A DNA stretch of 64,000 bases from a virus. The notes below the pieces were generated by a model. That model was not told the DNA's origin. It made no database searches and was given only the letters and a program-made list of their open reading frames with translations. Where the stretch lies: IMG/VR virus record IMGVR_UViG_3300042988_001700, positions 34,489 to 98,488 of that record, one strand, 5' to 3'. Every line of letters begins with the position of its first letter. The stretch's first letter is position 1. This document shows positions 48,701 to 60,700 of this stretch, piece after piece. The position numbers were made by a program, and so were the translations under genes.

Positions 48701-51700
48701 GCGTGTCATATCGTTTTTGGCAGTCGTAATAGCCGCCATTGTTTTAGCGTAAATGGTATTCAGGTTCTTTTGGAGACCACGGGATTCATTCATTATTTTG
48801 TCAACGTTTTCGTCAACCGACTTGAACCCGCCACCTTTGATATTATATTTGGCTCTCGGTTCCCACAATTGAGGGGTATTTTTAATGTTTTTAATTGACT
48901 CACCATTATTAGTGCTCGATCCACGCGCATCTCCAAAACCCAAAACACCAATTTTTCGAGCGCTATCATAAGATCCGTCTTTATAAACATAAACAATGTC
49001 ATGTGTTATATCATATTCCGGTTCAGAAGACGACCGAGTGCTTTTAATTATTCTCGAACCAGTCATAAAAATTTTTCTATCATCGGTTGCAATAACTGCC
49101 CAAGTCCCACCAGATTCTCTTACTCTCTGATAGACTCTGCTTGGAGCTAATTGCTCTATTCCTTTTATTGGATACCAAGCTACAACCATATTTTGATTGT
49201 CTAAAACAAGAAGACTTGTATGGTTTTCTCCCTGAAAAGTATCGCGTGTTAAGTTGGCAACGTCGATAGCCTGTCTTATTTGTGGTCGATTTCTTGTCGC
49301 TTCGTTAAAGTCTTCTTTTGGTATATCAAAACTTATTGTTTGAGCAGTAGGTAATCCTCTGTGATCAATTTCTTCACCAATAAACAAGAATCTGTCATGA
49401 TCAAGAACAACATGCCCAGAAAAACCGGGAATATTATTTATAAAATATTTTGTTATAAACTTGTCGGGATCGCTTGCTTCCATTCTACCTGACGGGTGAT
49501 TATGAACAATGAAATACTTTGTTGCTCCAAGTCTTTCCATTCTATTTTTTATAATGTAATTATTTGCAGAAAGACCAGTTCTGGTTCCTACTACAGAACT
49601 ATTTGTCAAACCAGAAGACATTGCGTTATGCGCAAGAATTTTACCGTTATCATCAGTATAAATAATGTGGAAATGCTCAATTCTTGGATGGCGGAACACA
49701 GAAAACATATTGGCAAGTTCGGTCGCATTATTTATTACCCTGCCGCGAAAATCGATTCTTCTATGTTTCTTCCAATCCCCGCGAACAGTTGTTGCGCCAG
49801 CCTTACCGAGAACAGGAGAAATAGGCGATTTAGAAAATTGGTTTTCTATTTCAGTATTTGCTTTTTCAACTTCCTCTTTCGACCCAAACACTATTTCAGT
49901 ATCATTTTTCGACATCGGGGTTCCAAAATCCAACTCTGTTTGCACACCCCAATCTTTCAAGAACTCCCTTTGTTCGAACAGCGATTGCCCATTATAAACA
50001 ACGTCATTTTTAACGGCGTCATTAATGGCTATCGATTGCTGCGAAACGCCAGTGCCGATATTGATATTCTCAACCTTCAAACCCCACGGCTTTCCGTACT
50101 TTTCGTAAAACTGAGAAATCTTTTTATCATAAAGATTATAAGCCCAATCTCCACCGACACTAAGGCTTTCGCCGTCCAGCCTTGTCCAATCCCTGTATGC
50201 TTTATCTTTTACTTTTGTGCCTTCCGAATTAAATATTCTTTTTGAGATATCTTTTCCAAGAAGACGAGACACCTCTTCAATGCTTAAATCCTCTTTATAA
50301 ATGCCGTCGTTTTCGTCTATGTGTGGTGCATCGATATTATAGGTTTCATCGTCGTTCTTTTCCCAATCGATATATTTTACCTGCTTTTGCAAGTCATATC
50401 TATCTGCTGTCTGCCTTCCAGTTATCCACGAAACTTTGTCGTATCCATTTTCGGATGCGTAACGCAATGCAAATTTGAGAACAACGTCCATCCAGTTATT
50501 TGCGAATGGCATAGGAAGAACACCTGGGCCATAAGACTTTTTGAATTTTTCAATAGCCTCTTCTCGCGTATCTCCAGTTACAAAATCAATACCAGATATA
50601 CCGGCTCTCCACTTATCTCCAGACTGAAACACCCTATCGGGAACTCTATTTGTTGCTGCCACATTCCCTTCGCGCAATTCTTGGGACCATTTTGACTGTA
50701 TTTCCTCAAGGAAGAGAACTTTGTTTCCTTCGCTATCGGTTCTATCGTCCATGCGAATGTGGGCATAAACGTTTTTTCCGAGACCATGTGGTTCATCGTA
50801 TTCAGCAAACATTCCAAATGTGTCTTCTGGCAACGAAAGAGTAACTTCTTTATAATTTTGATATCCCGGCAATGTTAGATCGTCGTATTTGTTGGGGCCA
50901 TATTTCGTTTTTCTTGGTTCATATTTATCGTACCATTCTTGTGCAAATTTTTTTGCAGCATTAACATCAGATTCATTCTGTATAAATTCTTTATTATAAT
51001 AAATAGCAAAAGAATCTTCCAATTGCCCAATCTTTCTGATTTTTATACTCAAATTTGTGTTCGAGTAAATAATAGGGCCACTAAGTTTATTTGGTTCTTC
51101 CCATTCTATTTTTGGTATATCATAATCATTAACGGCTATTTTAGAATCAATCATGTTTCCGCTGATGAATTTAATTATTTCGTCTTTTGTGACCGATTCT
51201 TTTCCTGAAAACTCTTGAGACAATCCAATCCAATCAACCTCCGCTTTTTTTACTCCGGGCTGATTGAGAATCATAGCGACAAGCTGACTTCCAGTTCCCT
51301 TTTCCTGTTTTAAGTCTTGTGCTGCACGGAGTAGGGGAGAATAAAAATAAGGAACGGCAGACCGATACTCTTCGACCGAAGCGTATTTTTTAATCTTTTC
51401 AGGATATTTTGCGGGAAGCTTTTCGCGCATTTTGTTTAGTCTATCACCAACGTCACGCGGATCTCGCGTATAGAACGTTCCAGTCGTAACTGGATCGGAA
51501 AAAGACAAAGCAACAACCCGGTCAGCTATTCCAAGCTGGGGGCCATCAAAATGTATTCCGTATTTGTCGGCTGCTTGCTTTGCCTGTTCAATAAGACCCT
51601 TGTCAAGCTCGCTAAACTTTCCTTCTTCTGAAGCCATCTTTTCTGCGCGGTCTTCTTCGTAATCAACAATATCGCCATAAGGACTTCCCGGCTCGAACAT

Positions 51701-54700
51701 AACACCATTTTGATTCAAGAATCCTTTAATATCCTCTTTCGATACGGTCTCGTCGCCTTTGCTGGAAAGATAATCTGAAAGTCCAGTGAATTTCATTTCA
51801 TCCATTTTTGTTCCGCGACCGCTTGAAGGATCGAGCATCTTGAGCCACTGGCTTGCGGGAGCCTTTGGCATATCGATAGAATTGACTGCTTGCATAGCAT
51901 TGCTATACAATGATTCTCTTGCGCCATAAGAAGCGCCAGGTTCTCTGAACATGTTGGCGGTATCGGTTGAATATTCGCCACTATTATTTGTAGCCGACTT
52001 TATTTGTTTTGGATTAAAAGCAATATAGACATCTGACAACGGGGCACGCTTGGTATCTGTGTAAGTGTCTTTTGTGTTTCTGATTATTATTCCGTCATAA
52101 CCATTTTCTTTTGCAAATTCAATCTGTTCTCTTTGAGCCTTCGGACCCCCGCGCTTTCCCCACTCAACGCCGCCAGCGTCAATAACCATTGGGTTCTTAA
52201 GCGAAAGATATACTCCAAATACACTTGGCTCTGCGTTTTGATAATCAAAAGCCATTTTGTCATTAGCGTATGTTCTGGCAGTATTGTTGTGGTTTGTAAA
52301 AAAATACGCTCTTTCTTTTAATGTATTAGTCTGTCCTTCGGGAGAAAGAGTGTCAAAATATTGTTCTTTAGCGGTTTTAAACACCCCGTTTTGTTTTACG
52401 TCTCTTGCGTCAGGAGTTCCGTGATAAACAACCAGCGGCATGCCTAAATCATCAACGACTTTACTTGCTGTTTCCGAATTTGATTCCCAATCGCCAAACC
52501 ATTTTTTAAACTCTGTTGATTGAATATCTCCGCCATAAGAAGCGCCAGGCTCAAACAGGCTCAACTGTTCTGTTCCGCCAACTATTCCGGCACCACCTTC
52601 GAACATAGGAAGGCCAGTAACGTCTGGCGATCCACCGATACGCTTTTCGTTTTTCTTTCGAATCTCAGCGGCAATAGCTTTTTGAACAGGGGTTCGCTTA
52701 TCCTCAAAACCAGTTCCAGAGAATAAGTCACCGGTTTCGTACTTTGATTTTGGCTCCTCCGTAATTAGATCGTCGTTGACTAACCCTTGATACGGGCTAA
52801 TCATTTTTATCGTTGCGCCAATTTGAGGAAGGCTATCGTCAATGAACTTGTTGACATTGTCCTTTGCCTTATTTGATGATGACGACGGCGCGTCGGTAGC
52901 AGTAAGGTCCTTGACTGCCTTATGGACAAGAATCATTTCTTTGATAGAATTAATTCCAGCTTCGTCTTCGAATGGAATAAACCATTTTTTATTCCAGCTA
53001 CTAATGTATTCGCTAAACGCCCCGTATCTTTTGAGTTCGTCAAGATTAGGAGACCATAAATTTCTAAGCTCAATACGCGGCTGGTTGTGAACGTTAACCG
53101 GCGCTATTTGCCATCCGTTATCAAGCTCAACTATTCCATGGTCGTACTTCACAAGATTAAACAGCTCTACTGCCGACAATTGCGAGAAAGAATTCCCAAT
53201 ACCAAGCCTTAACTTTATACCGGCAATTTGTTTCTGTTTAAGGCTTATGCCAAGATATGTTTCGTTATCTCCAGTTGTTGCCTGAACAACGGTCTGTTTT
53301 TCGTGAGAAGCAAAAGCAGAATCGTTGTCAATTTTTTTAGGATAAATCTTATCGTAAATTGGATAAATAATCCCGGTAAGAATAGTATGCTTTTCCGTTG
53401 TGTATTCAGGAATTTCACTTAGTTCCTTTTCCCAAAGAACCTCCGCGTCTCCGCGATTAACTTCCATGAGACCATGATTAAACTCTTCGTTATCCAGACT
53501 ATGTCTTATTCCCTTTGGATTCGTTAGCTGATATACTTCTTTCTCTATTCCATTTGTAGTAATTTTTACCGTAATAACAGAGTATATTCTTTTGCTTTTA
53601 ACGTTCTGATAATATCCAACCCAATAATCAGTGAAGTCTTGAATATGAGAAACCTCGAACGACAATTTATTGCTTGGAACCTCACCGGCCAAGTATACCA
53701 AGTGCGTTTTTGCCTTCGAAATTGGATCTACATAAATCAATTCGGCAGGCTTGTCTATTCTAAGGTTCTTTGCACGTATCTTTTGAACACCAGAATCGAA
53801 ATTTCCCTTTGCTTTAGCGTTTGCAATATTCTCTTGGTATTTTTCATAAAACTTTTCAAACACTTCATTTTGGCGGCCAATTGGAAGAACGAGTATTCTA
53901 TTAAGAAATTTATCTACAGTTACGTCTTCTTTCGCCTCTCCCTTTTTGTTTAACAAACCCATTTCGGCAAGCGATTTTCTTGAAAGTCCAGTAATGACGC
54001 TTTGTAATGCGTTTTCTCCGTATTCGTCGGTAAGATCCTCTATTGAGAACATTCCACCACCAAGAGACTCTCTGTTCCCGCTGGTCATAGCGCCAAGGCT
54101 GGCAAGCCTACGAGACACTGCATTAACAAGTCTTTCTTGTCCCTTGATATCTGTTTTAACCAGCTTAATAATCGGCGGGACTTCTTGGTTTGATCTATGA
54201 ACCCTACCAAAAACCTGCATCTGAGTGTCTGCCGACCATGATAATTGCATTGCGTAAAATACGCGCTGCTGCTTATTTTCTGCCTTTTTATCGGAATGAA
54301 GCGATATCCCGGTGGATGCCGCTGCCGATATGATTGCTACACGCTTCTTTCCGCTCTGAAACTGCTTAGTTTCGTACTCGTTGACATCCTTCGACGTTCC
54401 ATTCTCGTTTATTCTTCTGACATATTTTTGGTTTTTACCAACACCTTCAAGCCTCATTTTCCTTCCGGATATTTCAGCAATATTATCGGCACCAAAAGCA
54501 TTGACAATCCTATCAAAAGGATTCGGAGGAAGGTTCAAGTTTGAAATAATCTCAAGAAGTCTTTGCTGTTCCTGAAAGTTTTCTCTGTTTATTACCGGTT
54601 CCCCTTGCGCGTCAAGCTCCATAACTGTTTCGTCTTTGCCGGTAACAATGTTCTTTTGTGTTACATATTGATATATCGGAAAACTTGTTTTTACCATGCT

Positions 54701-57700
54701 GGCAATCATGTCTTTTGAACTAAAATCCATGTCGTCAATATCTTCAATTCCACTTGCCTTTGCTGCGGCAACGCTTTTCTTGGTCAGTCCCTCGTTCGTG
54801 CTAAACATGCTGATAACAACTGAGCGCCCTGCCGCAAGCTGTTTTTTTGCGTCATTAACAACCTCGTCATACTGAAGAGAAGTCATTAACTGCAAAAAGA
54901 ATCTCTGTTGAGTAGAATAGAACGCCGTATAATGTCCAGATCCTTTTTTCTTTTTCTCACCCGAATTTTCGGCAGCATTCTCAAACGCAACCAATAACTT
55001 CGACCACAAATCCGCTGCATCATTATATACGTTTCGCTCTCCCTCGGTAACGTTGTGCTGTATTGTCTCAAATTTTACCCCGGCATAGCTAATTGATCTG
55101 CTTATATAAGATCCTATAGCCTTAAGGTCTCTTGTAAGCGCCTCCATTGCGCCAAGCCCACCGCGCGTCATAGCTGTCAGGAAATCCATGAAATCAGTAA
55201 ATGGAGCACCGGCACCCCACATTCCAAGTCTACTTAAATAAGCCATGTTTCGCGCAACCGTAGCAGACGTAGCCGACATATTGAATATGCGTGCGTTCTT
55301 ATACGCTTTTTTAAGCATAAGACCGACATTCCCGCGCTCTGAACCTGCCTTTGAACTTGCCTCTCCGCCGATACCAGCACCAACGGCGTTTTTCATAAAA
55401 TGAGATTCGTCGAAGACAATAACGCCGTCGAAGTCGTCTCCAAGCCAATCTTGTATTTGCTTCAATCTCGCCTGAGTAGAAATTCCATTTTTATCTTTTT
55501 CGCTTCCCGACATAAGTCCGTATGACGTGAAAAGTATTCCGTCTTTATCTGGTAGCTTATCCCATGTTTTTGTATCGGCCTGAGAAATTACTTCCATTGG
55601 AACGCCTACGTCTGAAACGTCTCGTTCTGCCGAAGGCTTTAAATCAAAATTAACACTAATCCAAACTGCACGTTTTCTTCCGTGCATGAAATTATCATAA
55701 ATAACACCTACAGCGGTCCTACCTTTGCCGACCCCTGTAGAATCGCCTAATAAGTACTCCGCGCGTTCGCCACTTAATAATCTTTGGTTGTGTCTTTGCC
55801 CTGCATATACGATAGCCTCCATCTGAACATCAGAAAGCCTTCCCTCTTCGATAACTTCCTTTGGGATCTTTGGGGTATAAACGACATCGGGAGCCTCTGT
55901 CGCGGCAAGCGCCGTAGATTGAACGATGTTTCCCGGGTGTTTTATTGTTCCTTCAATTGTGGCTTTTTTGACAACGTAAGGAGAGTATTGCGAATCTTCC
56001 TCTTGCTCTACGTCCTTTACTCCGCCACTTCCTGGAACGCCGCTCGTTCCGTTGCCTGGCCCCACTGGACTAAGCCCATCGCTAACTGCATCGCCCATGC
56101 GCGCATCGATGATTGGTCTGTCAGTTGATTCAGGACTTCCGCTTTCGCTTGTTCCGGAAATTGCTCCGTTAGGATCTCCAATACCGCCCCGTGTATTCTT
56201 GGATCTTCCACTACCAGATCCCACTCGTCCTGTATCTCCAGAAAGTCCGGTTGTGTCTCGTTCTCCAAGAGAAGATCCATCAGGGGGATTAACGACGTTG
56301 TCTGATTGGCTGCGAAGTTTCTTTTTGTTAGATCGAACATTGCCGCCAGCTTTTCCTTTGCTACTTGATCCAGCTTTTCCGCCAATGCGTTCATTTATGT
56401 CCTCCTCTGCGATATCTTTTAACAGGTCTATAGTTCCTTCAGGCGTTAGTCCTTCAGATCGAACAACATTCGCCATTCTTTCATTTCTATTCATTCCGGG
56501 AGTCGGACCCGTTTTATCGATAATCAATATTTGATTGTCGAATCCGGTCCCGTATTTTGCGTAAGCCTTTCCGTCTATACCGATATTCGCCCGAACGTCG
56601 TTTTTCTGCTCCATCTTATCCCACCACGCACTAAACGATGGTCTTTCATGTGCCATTCCGCGACCAACGATGGCAACTAACCTACCACCATCCCTTACCC
56701 TGAGAAGGGCGTGCGTTACATGGCTTGCGCCAACTTCGGTATTATGGGAAGCTGTTCTTCCTCCGGTAGCAGAGAATGGAGGATTCATTATAACGACATC
56801 GGCCATTATTGTCTGAGGAAGATTGTTGTTCAGCTTTTCGGCGTCAACGCTATACGTTTCGAACCCCTGCATATTCAACAATCCAAGTCTTCTTGGAGAT
56901 ATCTCATTCGCTACAACCTTCGCACCGGCAATGTGCGCCATTGTCGCAATATTCCCTGTCCCGGCGCTTGGTTCTATAACGGTCATGCCTTTTGATACCC
57001 CGGATGCCCAAACAGCTATAAACGCCTCCGCTGGTGGCGTGGAGAACTGTTGGAACTCAATCTGTTCTTCAGTACGGTCAACTTGCCTCGGGATTATATC
57101 ATTAAGATCGTTAAGTCTCTTTACCGTATCTTCTGGGTTGCTGAAATCGACGATTCCAGATTCGAGTATGTATTCATTGATAGCGACTTCAAGAGCGTCA
57201 TACATGTCCCTTGGATCGTATGCGCCATCTCCCCGGGTTCCGCCAAATGAGCTGTCTGCCATTTTTGTCAACTGAGGATTCCCAAATTTTACACCGGTAC
57301 GAAGTTGCTGCTTAATAGTCTCGATCAAAGCACCGGTTCCGGGAACAACGTTTTTATCGTCTACCCGCGAAATAGGAACGTTAATAGGAGGTTGATTTTC
57401 TTTTTTGTCTCCACCTACTTTTGCGTATGTTGGAACGAAATTTTCGTAATCGTAGAATAATGTGCTTCCTTTAAATTTTAATTTCGCCGATCTTCCCGAT
57501 CCTATAACTTCTTCAACCTCTAATACATCAAGTTTGAAAAGAGTAATAGGAATTCCAACGTTCTCTCTTGCTTTCGCCAAGTCTCCAACTTTTGGCGTCC
57601 ACTCTTTAAGCATCGCCTGTGTTCTTGCGATATCTTCTTGAACCAAATCTGGATTTATTTCAACATCGTATGTCTTTTGGAAATCAGCAATACTGACATT

Positions 57701-60700
57701 CCAGTCTTGAATAAACCAATTGTTACCAACTTTATTTTTAACAAAAACCTTTTCGCCGATTACATCTATTCCGGTTAGAATGTATTTGTTCCCGTTAGAA
57801 CGAATAAATTCATCTCCAAATCCAATAGTTTTCTTTTCTTCTTCTTTAGGAACTTCGATTATTTTGTCAACATTTATAGCATGCTCGTTATCAACGGAAT
57901 AATCGTCAATCAATCTGTCTTTTGCCATTTTGGAAAGAACCTTTTCAACATCAGGTTCATCCTTTACGTCAAAGTCCCAAGTTGAACTAACTGAATTCCA
58001 CCTTCTCGGAATACCGTATTTTAAAAGGCCGCTCTTCAACGCTTCAGTAACTTGTTTTCCGGGATATTTCCCAAAAGTTATTCCTCTTAAGTCCAACACA
58101 TTCATGTGTGGATGAATAGTTGCAGATACTCCAACCTTCTTAACTTCTGGTTTTTCTACCTTCTTCTCTTGTTTTGCGACGAAATTTGACAGCAAAACGC
58201 CATTGCGCGGATCTATTCCACCATTAACCTTGTAGTAGGCGTCGTAAGACATCTCGACAACTTTTTGAAAACTTGCTTTAGCGGCTGATTCCGGAATCAT
58301 TTCAGCTATCATTTTTGCGATAGAATCAAAATTTGTCATTCCGCCTTCGATCATATCTGCAACGGCATCGAACGCAAGGTCTTCGTCTTCCTGGGAAGCC
58401 TTTTCGTATGAAGCACCTGGCTCTTTTAATGAATATTCAGCCGGTTCCTCCTGCATCCTATCACCAAGTTTTTTGAATTTCTCCATTGCACGCTTAATAG
58501 ATTCGTTCTGTTCGGGAGAAGCCTCTTTTTCAGTTTTACCATGAGAGGGTTTGGCTACTATTATGTGTTTATCAATGAAATCTTTTTGTGATTCCTTTTC
58601 TGTTTCTTTGCTAAACGGCTTTCTGAGAGTTATCTTTCCTTCCAGAATACCATGTCGTACCCTATCTGATATGTCCTGTTTTAAAAGCCAAGAAGACATT
58701 TCTGGCCAATCTTTTCCAAGATCATCCTTGAGGCGATCAATGTCAATCGGCCTAAGCGTTTCGGGAGAATCGGCCACTAACTGAAGGCGCGACAAATAAT
58801 TCATCTTTGGAAGCGGAAGAAGCGCATCTCTGCTTTTCGTAAGATTGCTTTTGTCTTTTGACGACTGAGCTTCCTCTTCCTGCATTCTCTTTAATTCCGC
58901 ACGAGCTTTTTCTCTTGGGGTAAGTTCTTTTTTGGCTGGTTCTGGTATCTTTGTCAACGATTCGTCTAATTTTGTATTTGTTGACTTTTCAAATTCACCA
59001 ACACTTTTTGCCATGAAAACCCTTGAGACAACCATACCTTTAAGAGATAGGTCAATTGCGTTTATGTTAACAGATCCGTCTTCGCTTACAGAAACGCTCT
59101 CCAGCCTATATTGTCGTCCATTAAAATCAAATTTAGATCCTATAGATATCTCTTGTGGCTTTCTTAAGCTTTCCTCTTGGCTTTTTGTTAGTTTTTTGAG
59201 CTGTTCCGGCCTTACGGTTACGAATGGATCTTTAATGTCGTCGTGAAATTTTACATTTATTACATCGTCTTCGGTTTCATCAGTTGAACGCATAAAGCCA
59301 TAAACAGTTCCAAGTCTCCCCAAATATTGAACCTTGTCTCCTATCGAATACTCTCCAAGAGTAAATTTTTTTACGTCTGGTGCCTTTTTGGTAAAAACTT
59401 TCGACAGGGAATCTTCTTGTTTTTGCTGTTCGGCAGTCGGTTTGTTTTCTGCGGCTTTGTCTTCTTTTTTATTTGAATAAGTTTGTTCTAAATCAAGGTT
59501 TGTTAGTCTGGAAAATTTCTTTTTTGCCCAATCAATCAACTCGACATCCGTAGGATTGTGGGCATCGGTCCAAACCTTTAACATTGTTCTATACGCTGTT
59601 GCGTGTGATCTGTCGTATTCTTTCCCAATTGCATCCGTAATCAACAAATGAACTTCTAGTGAGTGTTGTTGTTTTTTTGCTGATTCTGGGATTTTAGTTA
59701 AAGATTCATCTGTTTTTTTCTTTTCAAACGGTTTGCCGGTAAACAGCGCCTTTGTTCCCTTTAGCGTTCCCGGCAATTTTACACCGGTAATCTCAGTAAA
59801 CAATTTCCTACTATTCTTGTTAGTCAGATGAAGAATATCGCCATACTCGCCAAGAGCAATAGCTTTAAGAACCTTTTTTGCTGCAATCTTTGAAGGCTTT
59901 TCGCGGATTTCTCCACCTGTTTTATCGACAAGCCATTGCGCCCACTTATCAATCTCTGCCTGGTCGGGAACATATTCTTGCTTTGCAACTTCTTCCCCCT
60001 GGGCAATACCCTCTTCTATAGCCTTTTTAGCATTATGAGAGGCATTCTTGTACATCTCTGCTATTTCGTCACGATTTGTAACAGCATCGATAACTAACTG
60101 TCTGAAAGAATCGTAATCCCCGGGAATGAGTTCTTCCGACATTCTGTTTTCTTCTGTCCAGACGCGCTTTCCTTCGTCGGTGGAAAAGTATTCGGTAAGT
60201 CCTTTGAAGTATTTCCTTTGCTCCGGAGACATTCTGCTTTCGCCAAGGTCTTTTATGGCTTGCTGATATTTCTTTCCGGTAACGTCGCCAAGATTAAAAG
60301 CGTCTCTGAACGCAAGATTTAGATCGTACTTATATGCCTCAAAGTTAAGATCGCTTAACTCTTCATCATTAAGATTGTCCGTCTTAAAAGCGGATCTTCC
60401 GGAAGACCGTATTGGTCTATTCCCGGTCGATTTAACGATGGCGGCATCGTCTGTTTTTGCTTCTTTTTGGATTTCTGGCGCAACAGTCGCTTCGCCTTCA
60501 CTTGGGAGGCGTACTCCGGCGTCACCGGCTCCGGTTCGCTGTAATTCATTTTGTACTGTTTCTGTTCCATTCCTTTTTCCTCCTGACCATGTTTGTGAAC
60601 GGCCACTTTCCTTTGCCTTATATAATTGTTCGTCTGCATTAGAAATTCCAATTCCGTGACCAGCCGAAAATGTTACTCCCGTAAGCTTCCCGTCAGCAAA

